From: Fimadaptatus sp948467645
GTDB lineage: Bacteria; Bacillota; Clostridia; Christensenellales; Aristaeellaceae
Assembly: GCA_948467645.1 (NCBI GenBank)
Contig: CAOKFD010000009.1
Coordinates: forward strand, 1 to 57,281
Length of the DNA stretch: 57,281 nt
Reading direction: 5' to 3'
Position 1 is the stretch's first letter. Each line of letters starts with the position of its first letter. The notes under the pieces are model-generated. The model searched no databases, was not told the DNA's origin, and saw only the letters and a list, made by a program, of their open reading frames with translations. Of the stretch, positions 34,742 through 42,631 are shown piece by piece. A program made the translations under genes and the position numbers.

Positions 34742-35770
34742 TCACTGCCCTCCGACATAGTAATACACGCCTGCCGGTATGCTGCCCGTGGCTTCCTCCA
34801 CAAGCATGGTAAGCATACTTGCCGCGTCAACGTCCTCAAAAAGCGGCGGGTTCGAGGTCTTTGCTATCAGCAGCATCGCGGCAAGCCGCATGTACGGCGC
34901 ATCCAGCATCTGCTGTGAAAGCAGCAGCACGCGCCCGTTTTTGACCGCGTCGATGGCCTGCCAGCCGTCGCGCGCGGCCAGGTTTGCGTAAACGCCCTGC
35001 GCCGCGTATTCGGACGCGACGCTGCCGCCCAGCACGCCGCCGTCCACGATCTTGACTATCACGCCCGGATTCTTGCGCGCCACCCAGCCGTCGTCCACGC
35101 GCAGATTCTCCTCCAGCAGCCGCGCGGACACGTCGTATGCGCCGGCGCTCAGTATAAGCTCGTGCTCGGGCGAGGTCTTGAATATCGTAACATGGTCCTG
35201 CTCGGTCTCCCAATAAACGTTGAGCCGCTGGCATTCAAACAGCGAACCCATGCGCTCCTGCAGGAGCACGCTGAAATACCTGTACGACGAATCGGCGGCC
35301 TCGGCGTCATCCGACACGCCCGTCTTATCCGCCTGCTCCGCGGCCACCGTCTGCTCGGCGGTTTGCTCGGCCGCGTCGCTTAGCTTGGCGGCGGCGTTTT
35401 GCGCGTCCTCGCTGTCGCTGTACGCGCCGCTGCCCTCGCCCGCGCCGTATACGCTCCTGTCTGTGCCGGGCACTATCTCCGCGCGCGCGCTTTCGTCGTA
35501 CTCCTTTCGGGACGCTTCCGGGTTTTCTTTCGTTTTGCTTCCGGATTCATCGCCGCTTTCGTCGGTCTCTTCGCCCGAATCGGCCTTTTCGGGCAACGCG
35601 CCGTCCAAAGGCCCACCCGACGCGTCGCCAGCCGCCGTTCCCTTCTCGCCCTGCACGCCGCCATGCGCGCCCTGCATATCGCCGCTTGTGCGCGTCCTGC
35701 ACCCCGAAAGCCCAAGGCATAGCGCCAGCGCCATTATAAGGCATAACGTTTTCTTGCTCATCATTCTCAT
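34742..35770 (-). CDS. Lipoprotein with acidic linker and BtuF-like half domain
   Basis: A 342-residue exported lipoprotein: signal ends in LGLSGC (lipobox, Cys about residue 24). Residues about 25-160 are low complexity, rich in Glu, Asp, Ser, Ala and Gly. The remaining region contains NPGVIVKIVDGGVLGG, GWQAIDAVKNGRVLLLSQQM and AAMLLIAKTSNPPLF, the pattern of the C-terminal lobe of class III periplasmic binding proteins (BtuF/FhuD type: PDvii, W..l.Avk.grv, la...hP). The N-terminal lobe is not evident, so it may not clamp ligand alone. It lies between DUF58 and DUF3842 genes in one operon. Confidence 0.72.
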   Translation of the reverse strand: MRMMSKKTLCLIMALALCLGLSGCRTRTSGDMQGAHGGVQGEKGTAAGDASGGPLDGALPEKADSGEETDESGDESGSKTKENPEASRKEYDESARAEIVPGTDRSVYGAGEGSGAYSDSEDAQNAAAKLSDAAEQTAEQTVAAEQADKTGVSDDAEAADSSYRYFSVLLQERMGSLFECQRLNVYWETEQDHVTIFKTSPEHELILSAGAYDVSARLLEENLRVDDGWVARKNPGVIVKIVDGGVLGGSVASEYAAQGVYANLAARDGWQAIDAVKNGRVLLLSQQMLDAPYMRLAAMLLIAKTSNPPLFEDVDAASMLTMLVEEATGSIPAGVYYYVGGQ

Positions 35771-35771
35771 A

Positions 35772-37295
35772 TCATTCGCACATGCATATCCAGTATTTGA
35801 GCCGCAGCCGCGTTCGCCAATCCGTCATGCCGTACAGCGCGTCCCGCGTCTGCCCAAGCAATTCCAGCGCGCGCGCCCGGCTCTCCTCGGGCAGCATGTC
35901 GCGGCCGTATGCCGCCGCTTCAAAGTCGGCCGCGCATTCCGAAAAGCGCGCGGCGTACCCATCCGGCATACCTTGGGGAAGGCTTTCCGCCCAGCTGCGG
36001 TACAGCGCGTTGCCCGCCCCGCAGCCCGTTATATCCATCCACGCTATCACCTCGCCGAATATCGCGCAGACCGCCGCGTTCACGTCCTCCGACTGAAACG
36101 CGCTCCTGGCCGCGCGCGCCCTTTTGCGGCGCGCATTTATCAGCATAAACGGCGTAAACGGCAGTACAATAAGCGCGCACGCGAGCAGCAGCAGCAATGC
36201 TATTTTAAGGTAGTTCACCCAGTGCGGCATGGAGATTTGCTCCTGTTCAACGTTTACCAGCCGGTATTCGCGCCCGGTGCGCGATTCTTCATCGCCGGTA
36301 TACAGCGACTGCGTAAACACATGTCGGGTTTCGGTATCGCCCGCAGGCGCTTCGGATATTGCGCCCGCGACCTGCTGCGCCATGCGGCTCAGATTGTCGC
36401 GCACGGTTTCGGACGCGCTTTCGGTAGGCGCGTGCACGCCGGGCAGTATCAGCGCGACCAGCAGCGCCGCGAGCACAGCCGCCGCGCCGCAGGCGGCAAG
36501 GCTATTGCGCTCCAAGGGCCGCTTCATCAGCTTGACCGCGAGCAGCACGTATAGCGCCACATTCGCCCACGCCGGGAGCGACAGCCCGAAGTACGCCTGA
36601 ACCCCCGCAAGCGCCAGCGCGGCGCAAAGCGGCACGGCGCGGCTGCGCGACACGGCGATCAGCGCGGCAAGCGATATCACCGCCAGCGCGGCGAGCGCGC
36701 CCGCCAGAAGTACGCTCTGCCCTTCCGGGACCGGGAAGTATTCGTAGGCATACGAGTTAAGCGCCTCGCTCATCGCAAACAAACGATTGCACAGCGCGCG
36801 CGCGCCCGCATTCGCGTCCGGTACCGTCAGCATAAGCGCCGCGCAAACGAGCACTGTCCCCATAAGCGCAAACCGCAGCGCCCTTATGCGCCCGCACCCA
36901 TCCGCGTCCGCGCCGCCTTCGTCCGCAGTGGGCGCGAGACTGCGCGCTTCATTCGGCTCGCAGTCCCAGTCGCGCGAGTACTCGCGTATAAGCAAATCGT
37001 CCTTTTTGGCCGACAGCTTCCAGTGTATGCGCTGCACCGGGTCGCCGGGGATGTACTTGCGTATCTCGCCTGGCTGCTTCGCATCGGCGGGCGTCGGCGA
37101 TTTTACGGCATGATTTTTCAGCGCGCGCGCCATACGCGCCTCGTCCGGCCCAAAGAACGCCCTGCGCAGCGCCGGTACGAGCGGAGCTGTCAATGACAAT
37201 GCGAGCACGACCCGCGTGCCCGTGTTGTTCTCAAAAAAATACAGGCAGGCCGCCATGAGCAGCCAGACCGCGTATCCCAGACAGCGCTTCTTCAT
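35772..37295 (-). CDS. DUF58-motif membrane protein, atypical architecture
   Basis: A 507-residue protein. The DUF58 hallmark IRKYIPGDPVQRIHWKLSAK followed by DDLLIREY occurs at about residues 78-105, but the vWA domain that normally follows is missing. Instead there are several hydrophobic segments (about 145-165, 190-215, 220-260, 270-290, 380-405) and a C-terminal soluble region resembling the DUF4129 tail of transglutaminase-like membrane proteins. It looks like a fusion or collapse of the usual DUF58 and transglutaminase-associated partners of MoxR. ATG overlaps the moxR stop by 4 bp. It is probably the membrane partner of the ATPase. Confidence 0.72.
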   Translation of the reverse strand: MKKRCLGYAVWLLMAACLYFFENNTGTRVVLALSLTAPLVPALRRAFFGPDEARMARALKNHAVKSPTPADAKQPGEIRKYIPGDPVQRIHWKLSAKKDDLLIREYSRDWDCEPNEARSLAPTADEGGADADGCGRIRALRFALMGTVLVCAALMLTVPDANAGARALCNRLFAMSEALNSYAYEYFPVPEGQSVLLAGALAALAVISLAALIAVSRSRAVPLCAALALAGVQAYFGLSLPAWANVALYVLLAVKLMKRPLERNSLAACGAAAVLAALLVALILPGVHAPTESASETVRDNLSRMAQQVAGAISEAPAGDTETRHVFTQSLYTGDEESRTGREYRLVNVEQEQISMPHWVNYLKIALLLLLACALIVLPFTPFMLINARRKRARAARSAFQSEDVNAAVCAIFGEVIAWMDITGCGAGNALYRSWAESLPQGMPDGYAARFSECAADFEAAAYGRDMLPEESRARALELLGQTRDALYGMTDWRTRLRLKYWICMCE

Positions 37296-38248
37296 CGCTT
37301 GAACATGCCCGACAGCAGTCCGTGCCTGTCCGGGTTTTCCACCTTTCTCAGCAGCTCCCCCAGTACCGAATCCACGTCGGCGCCCACCGCGTCCTGTTTA
37401 AGCAGCACGCGATGCGCGCATACATCCCTGAACACATACTGCACGTCCGCGCCGGTCACGTAGTCGCGGCCCTCCATATACGCCCACGCCTTGGCCGCCC
37501 TGTCCAGAAACAGCGCGCCGCGCGGGCTCACGCCCACTTCGACCGCCGCGTGCGCGCGCGTGGCCATAGTCAGCCGGGTTATGTAGTCCAGTATGGCGTC
37601 CCTGGCCGCGACCGCGCTGACCTCGCGCTGCATTTTAACGAGCTCGTCCCGCGTGATCGCGCATTTAACGTCGTCCAGCGGGTTATTGTCCTGACGCGCG
37701 CGCAGTATCGACATCTGCGCATCGTAATCCGGATAGCCCAGCGACAGGCGCAGCATGAACCTGTCCACCTGCGCATACGGCAAAAGCTGAGTGCCCGCCG
37801 CGCCCACGCTGTTCTGCGTGGCTATTACCAAAAACGGCTTTTCGAGCGGGTACGTGCATCCGTCCACAGTGACCTGACGCTCCTCCATGGCCTCCAGTAG
37901 CGCGGATTGAGTTTTGCTCGACGTGCGGTTTATCTCATCGCCCAATAGGAGGTTCACGCGGTTTACCGCGCCCGGATGGTATACGAAATCGCCGCTGTTT
38001 TTATCGTACATCGAAAAGCCCACTATGTCAGAGGGCAGCACGTCCGGCGTGAACTGCACGCGCTTAAACGACAGCCCCACCGCCCGGCTCAGCGCAACCG
38101 AAAGCGTGGTCTTGCCCACGCCCGGCACGTCGTCCAGCAGCACATGCCCGTCCGCCAACAGCGCCATTATCAGCTTTTTTATCACTTCGCGCTTGCCCGC
38201 AACGGCCTTTTCGACCTCGATAAGCACGTTTTCAAGCTGTGGATTCAT
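37292..38248 (-). CDS. MoxR-family AAA+ ATPase
   Basis: A 318-residue cytosolic AAA+ chaperone-like ATPase. Walker A is VPGVGKTT at 41-48, Walker B LLLGDEINR with D104-E105, sensor 1 IATQNSVG, and the arginine-finger region VDRFMLRLSLGYP. Family members remodel or mature partner proteins, usually with DUF58/vWA proteins encoded next door, as here. The frame is open for 25 more codons upstream but GGAGGAG sits at the right distance from ATG 38248. Confidence 0.95.
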   Translation of the reverse strand: MNPQLENVLIEVEKAVAGKREVIKKLIMALLADGHVLLDDVPGVGKTTLSVALSRAVGLSFKRVQFTPDVLPSDIVGFSMYDKNSGDFVYHPGAVNRVNLLLGDEINRTSSKTQSALLEAMEERQVTVDGCTYPLEKPFLVIATQNSVGAAGTQLLPYAQVDRFMLRLSLGYPDYDAQMSILRARQDNNPLDDVKCAITRDELVKMQREVSAVAARDAILDYITRLTMATRAHAAVEVGVSPRGALFLDRAAKAWAYMEGRDYVTGADVQYVFRDVCAHRVLLKQDAVGADVDSVLGELLRKVENPDRHGLLSGMFKR

Positions 38249-38288
38249 TGAAGCAAACTCCTCCGCGAAAGCATTTATATAAACGAAA

Positions 38289-38323
38289 ATGACAGCAAGT
38301 CCCCAAAAAAGACCTGCTGTCAT
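38289..38323 (-). terminator. Hairpin between the 5'-nucleotidase-like gene and moxR
   Basis: ATGACAGCA pairs with TGCTGTCAT plus inner GTC/GAC; the minus-strand tail is TTTTCG. It probably limits read-through from the upstream gene into moxR. Confidence 0.65.
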
Positions 38324-38340
38324 TCACCGTTTCGCCGGGC

Positions 38341-38358
38341 GGTCAGCTGCAACTGACC
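38341..38358. repeat. Inverted repeat upstream of moxR
   Basis: GGTCAG-CTGCAA-CTGACC, a perfect 6-bp inverted repeat 49 bp after the preceding gene. It could be part of a second termination hairpin or an operator. Confidence 0.4.
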
Positions 38359-38406
38359 CGCTTTGGCGACCAGAAGTGCCCGTTGCAGCACGTCCGTGTA
38401 TTCTGC

Positions 38407-39270
38407 TTATTTGATCACAATGCGGCCCTGCGCCTCGGCATAGTCGTCGCCTATCACATTGCCCAGTTCTTCCGAAATGTACATCCACACCACGTCGCGC
38501 ACTACGGCGGTGGTTATGGTGCTCTTTTCATTCTCCTCAGCGGCGGCCGGGAATATGTAAGAAGAGTCCATGCCCTTGAAGTTGGCGTTGCTGGTAATGA
38601 CGGCGTAGGTTGCCTCCGCATCGAAGGGCTGGCCGTTCACCTCGTCAATGGTCACGCGGCCAAGCGACGCGGCCTTGAACCAGTTGTCGCCATACGCCTC
38701 GCCCTTGTCGTATTCATTCGCGGTATCGACGGTGTACTTAAGGCCGGATACCTGCATGAAGGACGCGCACGCGGCGGCGGTGTCCTCGGTATAGGGCAGG
38801 CCCTGCGACGCGGCTTCCAGCGCTTCGGCCAGCTGCGCGCCGGTCATATAGGCCACGGCCACTGCGTTGGGGTAAGGCAGCACTTCGGCCAGCTGCTGCT
38901 CGCCGAACTTGCCCGCAGGCACGTCCGCGCGCAGGTTGCCGCCGTTCCACAGCGCGACTATGTGATCCGCGTCCACGGCGATCTCGGTATTGCCGGCGGT
39001 CACGTCGTCCTCTTCAAAGTACTCGTTTATCTTGCCCGAAGCCGCAAACCAGCGCAGCGCGTCCGTCCACAGATCGCCCAGGTTGGTTTCGCCCATGCGT
39101 GCCGCGTCGTCCGCGCCGACGAGGTCGTAATTGGCATACGCTTCAAGGGTATCGTCCAGCTCGATCACATTGCCGTGCGCGTCCGTGAATGTGGATGCGC
39201 TCGCGGTCGCGGTCATGCCGCCCAGCAGGCACAGCGTCAGAGCCATGCTTATTACCTTTTTAAACTTCAT
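38407..39270 (-). CDS. Secreted orphan 5'-nucleotidase C-terminal-domain protein
   Basis: A 287-residue exported protein. After a signal peptide (MKFKKVISMALTLCLLGGMT, cleavage after ASA) it has GETNLGDLWTDALRWFAASG, ADHIVALWNGGNLRADVPAG, LPYPNAVAVAYMTGAQLAEA and LKYTVDTANEY, all typical of the substrate-binding 5_nucleotid_C domain (PF02872). The metallophosphatase domain that does catalysis in UshA-like enzymes is absent, so it may bind nucleotides without cleaving them. A GGGAGG binding site is spaced for ATG 39270 and overlaps the ATG three codons upstream. A structured leader and attenuator precede it; the MoxR operon follows. Confidence 0.86.
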   Translation of the reverse strand: MKFKKVISMALTLCLLGGMTATASASTFTDAHGNVIELDDTLEAYANYDLVGADDAARMGETNLGDLWTDALRWFAASGKINEYFEEDDVTAGNTEIAVDADHIVALWNGGNLRADVPAGKFGEQQLAEVLPYPNAVAVAYMTGAQLAEALEAASQGLPYTEDTAAACASFMQVSGLKYTVDTANEYDKGEAYGDNWFKAASLGRVTIDEVNGQPFDAEATYAVITSNANFKGMDSSYIFPAAAEENEKSTITTAVVRDVVWMYISEELGNVIGDDYAEAQGRIVIK

Positions 39271-39305
39271 TTCGCCCATCCTCCCTGCAAGTCAATGCTC
39301 CGGCC

Positions 39306-39434
39306 AAAAATAAAAGGGCGCGACAACCCCGTTCCGAGATTATCGGCACCTTCATGATACCGGAAATTCATAAAAAACGTTCAGAAAAACACCGGCCCGC
39401 TTCTGCAGGTCATCGCCAGCTTGTGCCGGCATCA
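39306..39434 (-). ncRNA. Structured leader RNA with intrinsic terminator (candidate attenuator)
   Basis: On the minus strand TGATGCCGG (39434-39426) can pair over 9 bp with CCGGTATCA (39363-39355). The enclosed sequence holds further pairings, and CCGGC can alternatively pair with GCCGG near 39393. Directly after comes a terminator hairpin (GGTGC-C-GATAA with TTGTCGCGCC, one bulge) at 39350-39317 followed by CTTTTATTTTT at about 39316-39306. This stops transcription 36 nt before the start codon unless prevented. No known riboswitch class was recognised. If transcription starts at about 39431 the outer stem loses a few pairs. Confidence 0.5.
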
Positions 39435-39437
39435 TTT

Positions 39438-39467
39438 ATCATATCACGCGGGCGGGGTGTTTGTCAA
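39438..39467 (-). promoter_or_regulatory. Promoter of the leader and 5'-nucleotidase-like gene
   Basis: Perfect TTGACA, 18 bp, TATGAT on the minus strand. Confidence 0.8.
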
Positions 39468-39506
39468 TTCATGTATTTCTAAAATGCGCCGTTCAGCGGC
39501 AAAAGC

Positions 39507-40820
39507 TCAGTTCTGACGTATGAGTACGCAGGACTGGCGCGGCAGAGTGAGCGTAAGGTCGTCCGTCACGCCGCACTTTTCGCCGTCGTGCTGCTCGTCC
39601 AGCCGGAACAGGCTGTAGCTCGCATCCCGGCCAAAGTCCAGCCGCACGGTCTTGTCGGGCGCGCAGTCATCGTCGGTATAATACGTCACCACGGCCATTA
39701 CCTTGCCCAAGTCATCCACGCCGCACAGCGTATACACATCGTCCACGCGGTTTTGCGCGCGCACCTCGGCCGCCATGTCGTAGAACATGCCGTACCAGTA
39801 CAGCGGGTAATATGGCTTGCGCGGGCGGTAGGTGTAGTAGTCGAACGGCCCGCAGAAGCAGGAGGGGCGCGTGTCGTAGTACATCATCATGTCTATCGGC
39901 TCGGCCTGGCCTTCACTCAGGCATGCCATGGTAAACGCCGCGCCCTTGTGATTGCCTATGCACTCTATCGAGTAGACATACTCGTCCGTCCAGCCCTTTA
40001 CATAGTTCCATTCGTTGAGTATGCTCTCCGACTTTTCATAGCCGTGCCGGTCCAGCAGCGCGCGTATGCGCCGCGCCTTGGCGCTGATGTCGCGCGGGTC
40101 GGTGGCGTATATGTGCCACGAGAAGAAATCAAGCGTCACGTCCCGGCGCTTCATCTCCTGCAAAAACGCGTCCGCCCAGCTCTCGTCGCCGCACAGCGCC
40201 GGGCCGCCGATCTTAATGCCGGGGAAGCAGCCTTTCAGATGCTTTACCGCGATTTCAAAAAGGTCGAAAAACTGCGCGCGCGTACCGCCCCATGTGCGCT
40301 TGTTTTTGCTGTCGTCCGAATCCAGATCGGGCTCGTTCCATATCTCCCAATACTCTATATTAAGCCTAAAGCCGTTTGCCCAGCCCTCGTTGTAGTGCCG
40401 TATTATGTGCTCACACACGCGCGCCCACTTTTCAAAATCGGCGGGCGGTATGGTGCCGTGCTTCTTTATCTGATGCTCTATCGACTGGCCCAGGCGGAAG
40501 AACGTCTTTGTGCCCGCATCCAGCGGCACCAGTATGGACTCGTCCGTGCACGGAAAGTCGTATGAGGCCGGGTCGTCCGCGTCCGCGTCGAAGCGCGGGA
40601 AAATCGCCGTTATGTCCACGGCATACGGCCCGCCGTATACGCTGCCCGCCAGATTGGAGTCGTGGTTGCGGGTATACGGTATGCGCGCCCGCTTATAGTC
40701 GTCCATATTGCTGCGCCACTGGTCGTTCGCGTGCCGCTTGTGCCACGGACCGCCGTTGACCGCGTTAAGGGGCTTAAATTTGCCCATCCTTTTAGTCAGG
40801 TCAAATGATATTGTATCCAT
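39507..40820 (-). CDS. GH39-like glycoside hydrolase (clan GH-A)
   Basis: A 437-residue intracellular TIM-barrel glycosidase. The acid/base Glu is E163 in EYWEIWNEPDLD and the nucleophile candidate E270 in ESILNEWNYV; the early segment GGPWHKRHANDQWR and MDDYKRARIPYTRNHDSNLA fits beta-xylosidase/iduronidase-like GH39 proteins. A C-terminal beta-rich region follows. Retaining hydrolysis of a beta-xyloside or related glycoside is likely. ATG 40820 has GAGGAGGA before it; 22 upstream codons are discarded. It has its own promoter and follows the sugar-acid operon in the same direction. Confidence 0.84.
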   Translation of the reverse strand: MDTISFDLTKRMGKFKPLNAVNGGPWHKRHANDQWRSNMDDYKRARIPYTRNHDSNLAGSVYGGPYAVDITAIFPRFDADADDPASYDFPCTDESILVPLDAGTKTFFRLGQSIEHQIKKHGTIPPADFEKWARVCEHIIRHYNEGWANGFRLNIEYWEIWNEPDLDSDDSKNKRTWGGTRAQFFDLFEIAVKHLKGCFPGIKIGGPALCGDESWADAFLQEMKRRDVTLDFFSWHIYATDPRDISAKARRIRALLDRHGYEKSESILNEWNYVKGWTDEYVYSIECIGNHKGAAFTMACLSEGQAEPIDMMMYYDTRPSCFCGPFDYYTYRPRKPYYPLYWYGMFYDMAAEVRAQNRVDDVYTLCGVDDLGKVMAVVTYYTDDDCAPDKTVRLDFGRDASYSLFRLDEQHDGEKCGVTDDLTLTLPRQSCVLIRQN

Positions 40821-40857
40821 GCGCGCTTCCTCCTCGCCGGAAAACTTTGCCGGAGTT

Positions 40858-40886
40858 ATTTTACCATCCGGCGCTTGTAATGTCAA
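40858..40886 (-). promoter_or_regulatory. Promoter of the GH39-like gene
   Basis: TTGACA, 17 bp, TAAAAT on the minus strand, 37 bp upstream of the ATG. Confidence 0.8.
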
Positions 40887-40999
40887 ATGCGCGTTAAATA
40901 AGAATTTAAGCAGCGCGCGGTCTGCGCATGGAGCGCATGGAGCGCAATAGCCACCCCAAAGCGTTTCGGGCGATTCAGCGCAGGCGCGCGGCTACGCCG

Positions 41000-42472
41000 T
41001 TACAGCGTCACGCCGTCCTTAAATATGGAAATCTCCCGGAAGCCGCGCTCCTCCGCCTTAACGCGCTTGCCCGACGCGGTTTCCAGCACCGCGTCCATCA
41101 GCCGCGCCGCAGTTTCGTCCAGCGTCGCACTTCCGTCGGCCACAACACCGGTATTAAAGTCAATCCACATGCGCTTCTTTTCATACAGCGGAGTATTGGT
41201 GGACAGCTTCATAGTGGGCGCAGGCGCGCCGAACGGAGTTCCCCGCCCGGTGGTAAACAGTATCATATGCGCGCCCGCGGCGGTCAGCGCCGTCGAGGAC
41301 ACCAGATCGTTGCCCGGCCCGTACAGCATGTTAAGCCCTTTCTCCGTCACCGCGTCGCCGTAACCGATCACGTCCATTATCGGCGCAGAGCCGCCCTTCT
41401 GCACACAGCCGCAGGACTTGTCCTCCAGCGTGGTTATGCCGCCCTGCCTGTTGCCGGGGCTGGGGTTGTCGTAAACCACCTCGTTATGGCTGATGAAGTA
41501 CTCCTTAAATCCGTTAATCATATCCACAGCCTTGTGGAAAACATCTTCTCTGGCACAGCGGTTCATTAGGAAGCCCTCCGCGCCGAACATCTCGGGCACC
41601 TCGGTAAGCACAGTCGAGCCGCCCTGCGCCACCAGCATATCCGAGAACCGCCCCACGACCGGATTGGCGGTTATGCCCGACAGTCCGTCCGAGCCGCCGC
41701 ACTTCATGCCTATCACCAGTTCGGACGACGGGATTTCCTCGCGCTCAAATCCGCCCGCGTATTCGGCGCACTGTTCCAGCGCTTCGCGGCACGCGGCCAT
41801 CTCGTCCTCTACCTGCTGACAGGCCACGAACTTTACGCGTCTCGGGTCATATTCGCCCAGTTCGCCAACGAACTGCTCGTGAGTCAGATTTTCACAGCCA
41901 AGACTGAGCACCAGCACCGCGCCCGCGTTGGGGTGCCTTGCCAGCGCCGCAAGCAGCTTGCGCGTCTGCGCATGGTCTGCGCCCGTCTGAGAACAGCCGA
42001 ACGGATGCGTGAAGGTATACAGCCCATCAATGCTGCCCTTAACCAAGTCCTGATTGTCGCGCGCCACGGCCTTGGCCACGTCGTTTACACAGCCCACGGT
42101 GGGGATTATCCATATCTCGTTGCGTATGCCCACCCTGCCGTCCGGGCGGCGATAGCCCATGAACGTACGCGCGGGCTGCGGCTTTAGGTAATGCACCTGC
42201 GGCGTATATGTATATTCGATCTCACCGGACAGGTTGGTGGTCATGTTGTGCGTATGAACCCAGTCGCCCGCGCTTATGGTCTGTGTCGCATGGCCTATCG
42301 AAAAGCCGTACTTCACGACCTGTGTGCCCGGCTGCATGTCGCACAGCGCCATCTTGTGGCCCTGCGGAATTTCGGCACCCGCCTTAACGCCCATAAACTC
42401 GGTTCCGGCGGGTATGGCGTGCAGCGCCACGGCCACGTTGTCGGCGGGATTTATCCTGATAAAATCGGGCAT
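41000..42472 (-). CDS. UxaA-family sugar-acid dehydratase (altronate/galactarate dehydratase-like)
   Basis: A 490-residue iron-dependent dehydratase candidate. Residues 1 to about 90 form the SAF domain (MPDFIRINPADNVAVALHAI, then a His-containing GDWVHTHNM). The large domain has GYRRPDGRVGIRNEIWIIPT, THPFGCSQTGADH, MKCGGSDGLSGITANPVVG and DKSCGCVQKGG, all characteristic of UxaA/GarD. It would dehydrate a hexonate or similar acid to a 2-keto-3-deoxy acid. AAGGAG precedes ATG 42472; 20 upstream codons are discarded. The exact acid is unknown. Confidence 0.93.
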   Translation of the reverse strand: MPDFIRINPADNVAVALHAIPAGTEFMGVKAGAEIPQGHKMALCDMQPGTQVVKYGFSIGHATQTISAGDWVHTHNMTTNLSGEIEYTYTPQVHYLKPQPARTFMGYRRPDGRVGIRNEIWIIPTVGCVNDVAKAVARDNQDLVKGSIDGLYTFTHPFGCSQTGADHAQTRKLLAALARHPNAGAVLVLSLGCENLTHEQFVGELGEYDPRRVKFVACQQVEDEMAACREALEQCAEYAGGFEREEIPSSELVIGMKCGGSDGLSGITANPVVGRFSDMLVAQGGSTVLTEVPEMFGAEGFLMNRCAREDVFHKAVDMINGFKEYFISHNEVVYDNPSPGNRQGGITTLEDKSCGCVQKGGSAPIMDVIGYGDAVTEKGLNMLYGPGNDLVSSTALTAAGAHMILFTTGRGTPFGAPAPTMKLSTNTPLYEKKRMWIDFNTGVVADGSATLDETAARLMDAVLETASGKRVKAEERGFREISIFKDGVTL

Positions 42473-42576
42473 AGTTTGCTCCTTAACCGGCGGCACACGT
42501 TCAGGCATTCGGTGGCCGCCTACTTTTTCCACAGATTAATCGGCAAAGGCCGGAAAACAGCCGGCCGTACCCTGCT

Positions 42577-42605
42577 ATTATAGCAATCGCCGACGGAGCT
42601 TTCCA
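42577..42605 (-). promoter_or_regulatory. Possible internal promoter before the UxaA-family gene
   Basis: TGGAAA, 17 bp, perfect TATAAT on the minus strand in the 159-bp gap. It is followed by a GGCCGG/CCGGCC inverted repeat (42548-42566) in the leader. Confidence 0.5.
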
Positions 42606-42631
42606 GCCTTCATCCTATATTATTGGTTCAG

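Noticed and set aside
35220..36554. 444-codon plus-strand frame opposite the lipoprotein and DUF58 genes
   Set aside because: It shadows the low-complexity lipoprotein linker and has no start signals.
39402..39416. Partial resemblance of the leader to the 3' part of the fluoride aptamer (GATGACCTGCAG)
   Set aside because: The conserved 5' part of that aptamer is absent and the neighbouring gene is not a fluoride exporter; kept only as an unassigned leader.
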